Origin: Tissierellia bacterium KA00581 | GTDB taxonomy: Bacteria; Bacillota; Clostridia; Tissierellales; Peptoniphilaceae | Direction of reading: 5' to 3' | Length of the DNA: 64,000 nucleotides | Assembly (NCBI GenBank): GCA_001552895.1 | Contig: KQ959616.1 | Location: 114,192 to 178,191, forward strand | In this document: positions 36,253 to 43,081 of the stretch, one piece after another | Position numbering within the stretch: the first letter of the stretch is position 1 | Layout: each line of letters begins with the position of its first letter | Position numbers and translations under genes: made by a program | The notes under the pieces: model-generated | What the model saw: only the letters and a program-made list of their open reading frames with translations | What the model was told of the DNA's origin: nothing | Database searches by the model: none

Positions 36253-37065
36253 CTACTTTTTTCTTTTCCTAAAGTTAATATCGGAGTTTTTAATAGTCGG
36301 AGATTTTTTCAGTAGTTTTCTAAAAACTTCCTTTTCATTCTCAGAAACCTTTTTATATTTTATTCCAAGGGAGTTACAGAAAACCTCAATGAATTTGTCT
36401 ATGTTGTTTCCGGAAGAAACTATAATTTGGCGAACTTTCTGAACAGATAGGATTTTGTCATCGTTATCAGGAATACTGTCAATATCATGTTCATGGTTTT
36501 TACGAATATCTTTTAGAATAGTATCCCATGTTTTATGAGTAATATGACAAAAGAAGTCTTCTTCTCTTATCTGAGTAGCTGAAAGAGTTTTTAATGGGAT
36601 ATCTTCTTTCACATAAGGATTTTGCCCTATAATTTCAGTTCTTACATCTTCAAGATAATCATTAATGTCATTAAAACACTTAGTAGCAACTCCATCAACA
36701 AAAATCTCCATATCAGCCATAAGTTCCTTAAACTTATCATGTGTAGCAATTTCACAAAGTAAACGGTTATTGATAGAACCACTTAGCAATAAATCAATCA
36801 TATCATCACTCAAATGTAGATTAATTAAATCTGTATTTGGGTGCTTTTTATTTTCAGTAAGACAAAGTAAGTAATCAGTAGATACATTGTAAAATTGTGC
36901 AAGTATAACTAAATTACCATGATTTATTTCTTTGTAATCATCATTTTCATAGTTACCTAAAGCAGATTTTGAAATACCTGTTAGTTTAGCTAATTCCTCT
37001 AAATTCAAATTATGAGCAACTCTTAAATCTTTTAAGCGTTCCTGTAAGGTTATTTTACATTTCAT
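36253..37065 (-). CDS. XRE-family transcriptional repressor of the island
   Basis: DNA-binding protein of 270 residues with an N-terminal helix-turn-helix (LAKLTGISKSALGNYEN, near residues 24-40) followed by a roughly 200-residue helical region with no family I recognise. Such regulators typically control transfer genes of integrative elements. ATG 37065 has AACCTCC (ribosome site GGAGG on this strand) correctly spaced. A palindromic operator lies just upstream, so autoregulation is likely. Codon and base composition are less AT-rich than the flanking housekeeping genes, consistent with acquisition. It is intact, unlike its island neighbours. Confidence 0.8.
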   Translation of the reverse strand: MKCKITLQERLKDLRVAHNLNLEELAKLTGISKSALGNYENDDYKEINHGNLVILAQFYNVSTDYLLCLTENKKHPNTDLINLHLSDDMIDLLLSGSINNRLLCEIATHDKFKELMADMEIFVDGVATKCFNDINDYLEDVRTEIIGQNPYVKEDIPLKTLSATQIREEDFFCHITHKTWDTILKDIRKNHEHDIDSIPDNDDKILSVQKVRQIIVSSGNNIDKFIEVFCNSLGIKYKKVSENEKEVFRKLLKKSPTIKNSDINFRKRKK

Positions 37066-37100
37066 AACAGATAACCTCCTTGATACAAAATATTCTTATA

Positions 37101-37135
37101 GATATTATACCATACAATTTCCACAATCGTGGAAA
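37101..37135 (-). promoter_or_regulatory. operator palindrome and -10 box of the island repressor
   Basis: TTTCCAC (37118-37124) and GTGGAAA (37129-37135) form a perfect 7-bp inverted repeat with a 4-bp centre, just upstream of a TATAAT on the - strand inside 37101-37110. Placement over the promoter fits an XRE autoregulation site. Confidence 0.6.
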
Positions 37136-37400
37136 AGCGGGAACAAAAACTGATATTCCAAGATTTAGGACATACGGGAAGAATAGCAAAAATACAATAT
37201 CATACAGACATAAAGAAAAATGTTCTTTGACAATTGCATGAGCGGTCTGTAAGGATATGTATCTATGGGGAAGTAGGCGATGATATTCTGAGCATTAGAA
37301 AAGAGCCTACCAAGTAGAACAAAACGTCGCTGTGAGATTCAGGGATAGGAACTATATCAGGTGTAACCGACAAAAAATTAGAATCAGATAACGAAAACTA
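37136..37400. other. non-coding, relatively G+C-rich segment of the island
   Basis: No convincing reading frame on either strand. It is noticeably richer in G+C than the surrounding genome. It contains a possible stem GTAGGC (37273-37278) with GCCTAC (37315-37320) and further short complementary runs, so a structured RNA, an origin-of-transfer remnant or the scar of a lost gene are all possible. Confidence 0.35.
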
Positions 37401-37429
37401 TTGACAAATAAAAAGAAATAGGGTATCAT
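37401..37429 (+). promoter_or_regulatory. promoter of the second, frameshifted XRE gene
   Basis: Perfect TTGACA (37401-37406), 17-nt spacer, TATCAT (37424-37429). It lies 35 nt before the GTG start. Confidence 0.75.
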
Positions 37430-37463
37430 CGTCTTAACCAAAAAGAAAGGATTAAAAACAAGA

Positions 37464-37699
37464 GTGGAAAATAGGATTAAGGAGTTGAGAAAACCATTGG
37501 GTTTATCTCAACATAGATTAGGAAAAAGGTCAGGAGTAACAAGAATAACAATAAACAGGATAGAAACAGAAAATACACTGCTACATCAAAGGTTGCAAAT
37601 GATATTGCAAATGCTTTGGATGTGTGCATATATCAAGTATTTGACTTAGATGGAACAGGAAATTATAAATGCTTAAATTGTAATTGTGGTAACAATTAG
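37464..37699 (+). pseudogene. frameshifted small XRE-family regulator
   Basis: The gene starts at GTG 37464 as ENRIKELRKPLGLSQHRLGKRSGVT, a helix-turn-helix of the short (about 70-residue) Cro-like type. After RIET the frame is lost; continuing one frame over gives KYTATSKVANDIANAL and then VCIYQVFDLDGTGNYK with a CNCGNN end, clearly the missing second half, stopping at 37699. A single-base deletion near 37569-37571 (GG-AAA-TAC reduced to GA-AAA-TAC) explains it. As it stands only a 61-residue aberrant product is made. The promoter and start remain intact, so the damage is probably recent. Confidence 0.85.
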
Positions 37700-37740
37700 C
37701 AAAATTTATTGTTAATTTATGTTATATCTTAAAATAAAGG

Positions 37741-37808
37741 GAGGTTTAAATTATGAGTAATTATATGAAACCTCAAAGGTATAAAAACGGAGATAATTTA
37801 CCGTTTTT
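37741..37808 (+). promoter_or_regulatory. tandem hairpins over a 21-codon leader-type ORF (candidate attenuator)
   Basis: GAGGTTT (37741-37747), which contains the ribosome site of a tiny ORF, pairs with AAACCTC (37768-37774), with an inner AATTA/TAATT stem over the ATG. It is followed by AAAAACGG (37783-37790) and CCGTTTTT (37801-37808), a terminator-like hairpin. The ORF (37753-37818, MSNYMKPQRY then KNGDNLPFLMT) spans both. The layout recalls translational or transcriptional attenuators, but no intact target gene follows closely. Confidence 0.45.
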
Positions 37809-37860
37809 GATGACTTAGTTTTGTGAATAAAAATGAAAGTTTGTATGGAGGTAATTTATA

Positions 37861-37980
37861 ATGAAAAAAAATATGAATAGAATATTATCAAGTTTATTGG
37901 CGTTTGTTATTTGTTTTTCAATGGTTGGATATAACATTTCTTCATATGCACAAGAAAATAAATCAATAGGTACATGGTAA
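37861..37980 (+). CDS. orphan signal-peptide ORF (39 aa), probably a gene remnant
   Basis: After an excellent GGAGGT site, this short frame encodes a textbook Sec signal peptide: MKKNMNRI, then hydrophobic SLLAFVICFSMVG, then a likely cut after SSYA. Only about ten residues follow before the stop. It looks like the first exported residues of a surface or secreted protein whose remainder has been lost, although a tiny secreted peptide (QENKSIGTW) cannot be excluded. The next ORF begins directly after its stop. Confidence 0.5.
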   Translation: MKKNMNRILSSLLAFVICFSMVGYNISSYAQENKSIGTW

Positions 37981-37981
37981 T

Positions 37982-38314
37982 ATGGAAAATATAAGAAAAG
38001 GATATGTTTATATATTTATTGGATTACTGATTGGGACTTTTACTCAGGCAGTAAATGTAAACGATGAATGGGGAATGTATAAGATTGTTATGTATTTCTT
38101 ATCTTCAGCTCTTGTTATAGTTGGTTATACTAGAGTTTTATTATCTGAAAAAACAAAGAAATTCATAAAATCAGCATATTTATTTATTTTTTTGATTATC
38201 TATTGTGTAGGAATTTCAGTATTATATATGAAGTTCGGAGGAGTAGTAAGCTCATTGATTTCTATGTTTTTTATAGGAATCATGAGTTGTAAAATTTGTA
38301 TTAAAAGTAAATAA
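37982..38314 (+). CDS. small integral membrane protein of the island
   Basis: Unrecognised protein of 110 residues, mostly hydrophobic, with about four membrane segments (near 9-22, 33-52, 63-82 and 85-103) and Lys-rich ends. The start ATG at 37982 is one base after the preceding stop and has only a weak AGGT-like site, so translation may be coupled to the signal-peptide ORF. A terminator follows at 38384. No function can be assigned. Confidence 0.5.
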   Translation: MENIRKGYVYIFIGLLIGTFTQAVNVNDEWGMYKIVMYFLSSALVIVGYTRVLLSEKTKKFIKSAYLFIFLIIYCVGISVLYMKFGGVVSSLISMFFIGIMSCKICIKSK

Positions 38315-38383
38315 GTTTTACTTCCAGTTATATATAATATAATCAATATTTAAAAATAGAATCATTGGTTTGTAAAAAGGTTA

Positions 38384-38412
38384 TTTATCTGAAAAGATAT
38401 TTAGCCTTTTTT
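38384..38412 (+). terminator. intrinsic terminator after the small membrane protein
   Basis: AAAAAGG with an inner ATCT-GAAA-AGAT tetraloop hairpin pairs with CCTTTTTT; the T-run ends at 38412. Confidence 0.8.
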
Positions 38413-38450
38413 GTTTCAAAAATAAAATATAAAAAAGGAGGAAATTTAAG

Positions 38451-38862
38451 ATGAAAGAATTAGAAAAAGTAATGGAACAATTAGAAAAGGAAAATGCCAA
38501 AATTGAAAAGGCACAGAACAGCAAGAAACTTCTTACTCAGAAGCAAAACAAATTAAAAAGAAGTGCTGAGACACAAAGAAAAATAAGAAAAGGTGGAGTA
38601 TTTGAAGCTTTTGAAAGAGAAATTACAGGCAGGCAAGAAAGATACAAATAACGATTTAATTTATGCCTTTTTAGACTATGTTTTATCAGATAATAGATAT
38701 AGAGAAAAGCTAAAGGAACTTACAAAAATTCATCTGAAAGGTAGAGGAATTGATATAGAAGAAACTGAAAATCTTGACGATGAAAATGATAGCTTAGATA
38801 ATCAGAAATATGAAAAATTAGATGAAAATATGAAAGATGATTTTTTAGAAAGTGAGGATTAA
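38451..38862 (+). pseudogene. DUF3847-like mobile-element gene broken by a 4-bp tandem duplication
   Basis: The start ATG follows AAAGGAGG. The N-terminal part is a Lys/Glu/Gln coiled coil (EKVMEQLEKENAKIEKAQ) running into KIRKGGVFEAFEREITG, a pattern I associate with DUF3847 proteins of mobilisable elements. The frame then breaks. One frame over it continues KKDTNNDLIYAFLDYVLSDN and an acidic tail to 38862. The break coincides with AGGCAGGC (38627-38634): removing one AGGC restores a continuous frame reading ITGKKDTNN. So a 4-bp slippage or duplication inactivated an otherwise complete gene of roughly 135 residues. Confidence 0.75.
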
Positions 38863-38917
38863 AAAATAAAGAATAAATAGGTGGCTTTTATGAAAACTAA
38901 ATGTAAAAATTGATGTA

Positions 38918-38952
38918 GCAAAGTGAAAAGATTTTTAACACTTTGCTTTTTT
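38918..38952 (+). terminator. intrinsic terminator at the right end of the island
   Basis: GCAAAGTG (38918-38925) pairs with CACTTTGC (38939-38946), followed by six T. Confidence 0.88.
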
Positions 38953-39057
38953 GTTGATTTAGTAAATCTACAAAATGGTGGTTATCTCTTTTTTTATTTG
39001 TAAATATTTGAAAAACTTTGTTGACAAATATCAACCAAAGTAAGTTTGTTTTTATAC

Positions 39058-39086
39058 TTGACAAATACAAATTATTTACTTATAAT
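39058..39086 (+). promoter_or_regulatory. consensus promoter with no gene directly after it
   Basis: TTGACA (39058-39063), 17-nt spacer, TATAAT (39081-39086). Transcription would start near 39093 and run into the palindrome at 39160. The -10 box overlaps the right direct repeat. An operator-like repeat lies about 25 nt upstream. Confidence 0.65.
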
Positions 39087-39095
39087 AAATGTTGT
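39082..39095 (+). repeat. right copy of 14-bp direct repeat
   Basis: ATAATAAATGTTGT, identical to 36130-36143; candidate right boundary of the island. Confidence 0.55.
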
Positions 39096-39159
39096 GATGT
39101 AGATTTATTATTTTTAAAATTTTTGAATTCGTATATTGGATTTAAAAATTAATTTTTTT

Positions 39160-39201
39160 ATTATACATTTCGCAAAACTATAATTTTGCGAAATGTATAA
39201 T
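39160..39201. other. dif: candidate Xer recombination (dif-like) site in a perfect 18-bp palindrome
   Basis: Arms ATTATACATTTCGCAAAA (39160-39177) and its exact reverse complement (39184-39201) flank a 6-bp centre CTATAA. The inner 28 bp (39167-39194) has the 11-6-11 geometry of Xer sites, and the core AAAACTATAATTTT resembles, from memory, the streptococcal/lactococcal difSL site. A tyrosine recombinase gene starts 135 bp downstream, and gene orientation flips here. A T-rich stretch after the right arm means an intrinsic terminator is the main alternative reading. Confidence 0.6.
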
Positions 39202-39276
39202 TTACTTTTTTATAAAAATTGTACCTTAAATTTTATTAAATATTTTTTACTTTAAAAATAATTTTTATTTTTTTAA

Positions 39277-39305
39277 TTGTATAAATTAAATGGTTATTAT
39301 ATAAT
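39277..39305 (+). promoter_or_regulatory. probable promoter of the recombinase gene
   Basis: TTGTAT (39277-39282), 17-nt spacer, TATAAT (39300-39305), 30 nt before the start codon. Confidence 0.55.
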
Positions 39306-39335
39306 TAATATATACAGAAAGGAATGCTAACATAA

Positions 39336-40310
39336 ATGATTAATTTTGATGACTGCCCTATTTTATTACAAGATTACCTTAACTATATGTTGACAATAAA
39401 AGGTAGATCCATGCTAACTGTAAAAGAATATTACTATGATTTAAAAAGATTTTTGAAATATATAATAATGCGTAAAAATCTTTTTGGATATAATTTAAAT
39501 TCTAATATAGATTTAATCCCTATATCTAATATAAAAAAACATGATATAAACGATATTGATATAACTGATTTACATGCATATATTTCTTATTGTGATAACA
39601 ATTTTTCAGATTCAACAAAAACTAAAGCAAGAAAAATTTCTTCTATAAAATCTTTTTTTAATTATTTATATAATACAGTTGAACTAATAAATAAAAATCC
39701 AGCAGAAAAAATGGAATTACCAAAACTTCAAAAAAGAAACCCTATTTACTTAACATTAAACGAATCAGAAAAATTACTACACGCAATAAAATCTGAACAA
39801 AATGATTTTAATAGAGCTAGAGATTTATGTATTATATTAATTTTTTTAACTTGTGGACTTCGTATTTCCGAATTGACAGGAATAAATATTGATTCCATAA
39901 AAGAAGATAAATTATCTGTTATAGGAAAAGGAAATAAAGAAAGAATAGTTTTTTTAAATGATAACTGTTTATATGCTATAAAAAAATATTTAGAATTAAG
40001 ACCGATATCAAAAAATACAAATGCACTATTTTTAAGTATACAAAAAAGAAGAATTTCTAATAGAACAATACAATTAAGACTAAAAAAATATATAAAAATT
40101 TCAGGACTTGATCCCAAACTATATACACCTCATAAATTAAGACACACCGCAGCAACTCTTATGTATAAATATGGAAATGTCGATATAAGAACAATTCAAA
40201 GTATATTAGGACATACAAGTGTTGCTACAACACAAATTTATACACATTTAGATGATGAAGATATAAAACTTGGTATATCTAAAAACCCGATTTCAAAACT
40301 AAAAATATAA
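39336..40310 (+). CDS. xerC: tyrosine recombinase, XerC/XerD family
   Basis: Site-specific recombinase of 324 residues, probably resolving chromosome dimers at the terminus. It has an N-terminal SAM-like DNA-binding domain (LQDYLNYMLTIKGRS, then TVKEYYYDLKRFLKY) and a C-terminal catalytic domain with all active residues: Arg in TCGLRISEL, Lys in GKGNKER, HxxR in HKLRHTAATL, His in LGHTSVATT and nucleophile Tyr in QIYTH. It is the only + strand gene right of the island. Length and N-terminus resemble clostridial XerC/D, not the longer XerS. The nearby palindrome is its likely target. An integrase of the island is the alternative, but the gene lies outside the direct repeats. Confidence 0.9.
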   Translation: MINFDDCPILLQDYLNYMLTIKGRSMLTVKEYYYDLKRFLKYIIMRKNLFGYNLNSNIDLIPISNIKKHDINDIDITDLHAYISYCDNNFSDSTKTKARKISSIKSFFNYLYNTVELINKNPAEKMELPKLQKRNPIYLTLNESEKLLHAIKSEQNDFNRARDLCIILIFLTCGLRISELTGINIDSIKEDKLSVIGKGNKERIVFLNDNCLYAIKKYLELRPISKNTNALFLSIQKRRISNRTIQLRLKKYIKISGLDPKLYTPHKLRHTAATLMYKYGNVDIRTIQSILGHTSVATTQIYTHLDDEDIKLGISKNPISKLKI

Positions 40311-40316
40311 CAAAAA

Positions 40317-40358
40317 AAAAGACTATTTATTATCATATTAATGCTAAAATAGTCTTTT
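40317..40358. terminator. bidirectional terminator between recombinase gene and efp
   Basis: AAAAGACTATTT (40317-40328) pairs with AAATAGTCTTTT (40347-40358); poly-A to the left and poly-T to the right serve both convergent genes. Confidence 0.88.
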
Positions 40359-40393
40359 AATTATATTTTTTACCATAGTAGTATTTACTAAAG

Positions 40394-40951
40394 TTATACT
40401 CTAGATAGATATTCGCCAGTTCTTGTGTCAATTTTAATTTTATCTCCATTATTTATAAATAATGGAACTGTAATAATTGCTCCAGTTTCAACCTTAGCTG
40501 GTTTATTAGCTCCGGTTGCAGAATCACCTCTAACTCCAGGTTCAGTTTCAACAACTTCAAGTTCAACAAAATTTGGAGCATTAACTTGGAATGCTTTACC
40601 CGCATGGAATCTTATTATTGCATTATCATTTTCTCTTAAATATAAAAGTGCATCTTGAACAACATCAAAATTTAAAGGTAATTGTTCGTAAGTTTCCATA
40701 TCCATGAAATAATAAAGTTCTCCATCAGTATATAAATATTGCATTTCTTTAGTTTCAATTTTTGCCACTTCATATTTATCATTAGGGTTAAATGTCATTT
40801 CCCTTAAACCACCACTTTTAACAGATTTTATTTTTGTTCTTACAAAAGCAGCACCTTTTCCTGGCTTAACATGTTGAAATTCTACAATTTGATAAACATC
40901 TCCATCCATTTCAAATGTTGTGCCTTTTCTAAAATCACCTGCTGATATCAT
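40394..40951 (-). CDS. efp: translation elongation factor P
   Basis: Relieves ribosome stalling at polyproline by binding between P and E sites. The 185-residue protein has the three-barrel EF-P structure: N-terminal KOW domain with the modification loop [14 protein letters not shown] (modifiable Lys near residue 32), middle OB domain and C-terminal domain ending [17 protein letters not shown]. The modification loop is KPGKGAA, so the Lys is present. ATG 40951 follows TAGGAGG. No modification-enzyme genes are in the window. It is the first gene of the - strand half and has its own promoter. Confidence 0.96.
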   Translation of the reverse strand: MISAGDFRKGTTFEMDGDVYQIVEFQHVKPGKGAAFVRTKIKSVKSGGLREMTFNPNDKYEVAKIETKEMQYLYTDGELYYFMDMETYEQLPLNFDVVQDALLYLRENDNAIIRFHAGKAFQVNAPNFVELEVVETEPGVRGDSATGANKPAKVETGAIITVPLFINNGDKIKIDTRTGEYLSRV

Positions 40952-40987
40952 TAATTTCCTCCTAATTATTAAAATAATTCTCGCTCT

Positions 40988-40993
40988 ATTATA
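40988..40993 (-). promoter_or_regulatory. -10 box of efp
   Basis: TATAAT on the - strand, 37 nt before the start codon; the -35 region is AT-rich and not clearly consensus. Confidence 0.5.
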
Positions 40994-41036
40994 CCATATT
41001 TTAATTTAAAAATCTAGATGTAATTTTGTAATCTTA

Positions 41037-42392
41037 TTATTCACTCTTGGTTCCGATTTTTATAATCTGTTTTTTAGGATTATAATAATCTGAATTTAAA
41101 AGTTTAGCTTCGGAATTTCCTTTTTGTATATAAGAATTTCCTTTAAATCCATTATGTCCTTTTTGTATCACTTGAACTTCTCCTTTTGCTAAAGAATCAT
41201 CCTTTATTTGTTCAACAGGCATAGGAATAGTAGTAATATTTCCACTATATATAGTTACATCATAATTCTTTTTATCAGTATCTCCTAAAATTTTAAATGA
41301 TACACTTCCACCTGATACTTTAGAAGAAATAACAACTGGAAAATCAAAATTGTTTTTAAATTTCAAATCGCTAGATCCTTCATAAAACATTGCATCTAAA
41401 CCAAAAGGCACATAATATACTCTTAAAGAGTGTTGATTTCTTTCTGTTATTTCCATATCTGCTCTTAATGCACTTTCGTATAATGTAGAAGAAATTTGAC
41501 AAATTCCACCACCAATTCCAGGAACATCTCTATCTGCTAAAAATGTACTAGCAAGTTTGTATCCATTTTCTTCTGTTACATTATTTACATATTTTACAAA
41601 TGAAAAAACTTCACCCGGCATAATAATTACATTATTTAATTTTTCTGCTGCGATAGATAAATTAGTAATTCTATTTGAATCTGAAAAATTATAATAACTT
41701 ACAGCTTCACCAATTACACCTTTAATAGAAGAAACTAAATTTTCATCTAATTTTTTATGTTGTAAAATATTTATAGGAATATTAATATCAAAATTAAAAT
41801 TAAATTTTTCAAAGTTAGATAATAATTTATCTTTATCTATTTTTAAGCCATCTTCTCCTTTTACAATTTCTGCTTTATCATTAAAAACCAATTTTTCATC
41901 AACACTATCTTTTTCGATATCATTTGCAATTTCTTGAATAATTGTATCTAATTTTTCTTTATTAAAAGATGATTTCAACTCTAATTTTTTAGGATGATTT
42001 AATAAGTTTTCTAAAAATGCAATCCTATCATCAGCTGTGCCGGTTCTACCAATATTAAATGCTTCATCAACTATTTGTTTATAGTTTAAGTTAAAATCTA
42101 TATCTGAAAAAGAAATATCTTTTTTTAAATTTTCATATTGAAGTAAAAAAGATTTCTTTACTTCTAATGAATCTTTTAATTTTTTTATAGCTTCTTCTTT
42201 AGTTAAATCTTTTAAATCTATATCATTTACAAATATTCCTTCATATATCTTATCATAAGCTAATATTTCTTCTTTATTCATATTTTTAGTATTTCCAGTA
42301 GCATTTTTTAAAGGCTTATTATTATATAAACTACATGCACAAAATATAAATAAAAAACAAAATCCTAAAATACATTTTAAAATTAATTTCAT
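41037..42392 (-). CDS. VanW-domain lipoprotein
   Basis: Exported protein of 451 residues. The N-terminus MKLILKCILGFCFLFIFCAC is a lipoprotein-type signal with a probable lipid-attachment Cys20. A peptidoglycan-binding-like region precedes a VanW domain from about residue 230 to 365 (MPGEVFSFVKYV, then DVPGIGGGICQISSTLYESALRADMEI, then ERNQHSLRVYYVP). A G5-like β region (KGEVQVIQKGHNGFKG) is at the C-terminus. VanW is found in some vancomycin-resistance clusters but is widespread in Firmicutes with unclear function; no van genes are near, so this is not evidence of resistance. It ends the nth operon. Confidence 0.85.
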   Translation of the reverse strand: MKLILKCILGFCFLFIFCACSLYNNKPLKNATGNTKNMNKEEILAYDKIYEGIFVNDIDLKDLTKEEAIKKLKDSLEVKKSFLLQYENLKKDISFSDIDFNLNYKQIVDEAFNIGRTGTADDRIAFLENLLNHPKKLELKSSFNKEKLDTIIQEIANDIEKDSVDEKLVFNDKAEIVKGEDGLKIDKDKLLSNFEKFNFNFDINIPINILQHKKLDENLVSSIKGVIGEAVSYYNFSDSNRITNLSIAAEKLNNVIIMPGEVFSFVKYVNNVTEENGYKLASTFLADRDVPGIGGGICQISSTLYESALRADMEITERNQHSLRVYYVPFGLDAMFYEGSSDLKFKNNFDFPVVISSKVSGGSVSFKILGDTDKKNYDVTIYSGNITTIPMPVEQIKDDSLAKGEVQVIQKGHNGFKGNSYIQKGNSEAKLLNSDYYNPKKQIIKIGTKSE

Positions 42393-42404
42393 TGTAATAT
42401 CTCC

Positions 42405-43055
42405 TTATAAACTTTTATAATATAAACATTCTGAATTTATAATACAATCATTACATTTTGGTTTTCTTGCCTTACACAACTTTCTTCCATGAAAAATAAA
42501 TAAATGATGTGCTTTACTCCAAATACTTTTTTCTAACGTTTTTTTTAAAGAAAGTTCTGTTTTTAAAACATTATCTTCATTTACAATTCCAATTCTATTA
42601 GTAACTCTAAAAACATGTGTATCTACAGCAAGTGCTGGAATTTTAAATGCACAAGACATAACTACATTTGCCGTTTTTCTTCCAACTCCTGGAAGCTTTG
42701 TTAAAGAGTCTAAATCACTTGGAACTTTTCCATTATAATTTTGTTCCAATATTTGACAAGTTTTTAAAATATTTTTACTTTTTGAATTAAAAAAACCACA
42801 ACTATGAATATAGTTTGATAATTCTTCTTGAGTTAAATTTAAAAAATCTTTTGGTGTTTTACAAATTTTAAATAAATTTTTCGTAACCTTATTGACTCTA
42901 ATATCGGTACATTGTGCCGATAAAATTGTAGCTATTAAAAGTTCAAAACTATTTGAAAAATTAAGTTCCGGACCTGCATTTGGATAGAGTTTTTCTAATT
43001 TATCCATAACTATTTTAATTTCTTTTTTTTTCAATTTTTTCAATTTTATACACAA
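42405..43055 (-). CDS. nth: endonuclease III (DNA glycosylase/AP lyase)
   Basis: Base-excision repair enzyme removing oxidised pyrimidines. The helix-hairpin-helix LPGVGRKTANVV (with catalytic Lys) and the Asp in ALAVDTHVFRV are intact, and the C-terminal 4Fe-4S loop C-x6-C-x2-C-x5-C is present (CKARKPKCNDC, then IINSEC). The start is uncertain: TTG 43055 gives 216 residues, while other in-frame starts at 43043 (TTG) and 43007 (ATG) have no better ribosome site. It sits downstream of ynbB at the end of the repair/modification operon. Confidence 0.93.
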   Translation of the reverse strand: MCIKLKKLKKKEIKIVMDKLEKLYPNAGPELNFSNSFELLIATILSAQCTDIRVNKVTKNLFKICKTPKDFLNLTQEELSNYIHSCGFFNSKSKNILKTCQILEQNYNGKVPSDLDSLTKLPGVGRKTANVVMSCAFKIPALAVDTHVFRVTNRIGIVNEDNVLKTELSLKKTLEKSIWSKAHHLFIFHGRKLCKARKPKCNDCIINSECLYYKSL

Positions 43056-43081
43056 CTTTCTTTAATAAAAATTTTTAATTT

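Larger units (their letters stand above)
36130..39095 (+). mobile_element. decayed foreign island bounded by 14-bp direct repeats
   Basis: Identical ATAATAAATGTTGT occurs at 36130-36143 and 39082-39095, bracketing a 3-kb segment. The segment holds an XRE repressor on the opposite strand, two frameshifted genes, short orphan ORFs and visibly more G+C-rich stretches (for example 37200-37390) than the surroundings. The cargo types (XRE regulators, DUF3847-like gene) are those of integrative or mobilisable elements. No integrase, relaxase or transposase remains inside. It lies beside a candidate Xer site. Confidence 0.5.
38863..39335 (+). other. 473-bp intergenic stretch before the recombinase gene
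   Basis: It contains no credible gene. It holds, in order, a 7-codon ORF (38890), a terminator (38918-38952), an operator-like repeat GTTGA/TCAAC (39020-39035), a consensus promoter (39058-39086), the right 14-bp direct repeat, the 18-bp palindrome (39160-39201) and a weaker promoter for the recombinase. Confidence 0.7.

Noticed and set aside
36233..36874. Short + strand frames opposite the XRE repressor gene
   Set aside because: They overlap the intact repressor gene in antisense and have no start signals.
38890..39000. Possible selenoprotein: 7-codon ORF with TGA (38911) followed by a hairpin and a continued frame
   Set aside because: The hairpin is a normal intrinsic terminator with six T, the downstream frame matches nothing recognisable, and the region is decayed island DNA.
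41037..42392. Vancomycin resistance determinant from the VanW domain
   Set aside because: VanW proteins are common in Firmicutes without resistance, and no vanA/H/X/R/S-type genes are present.
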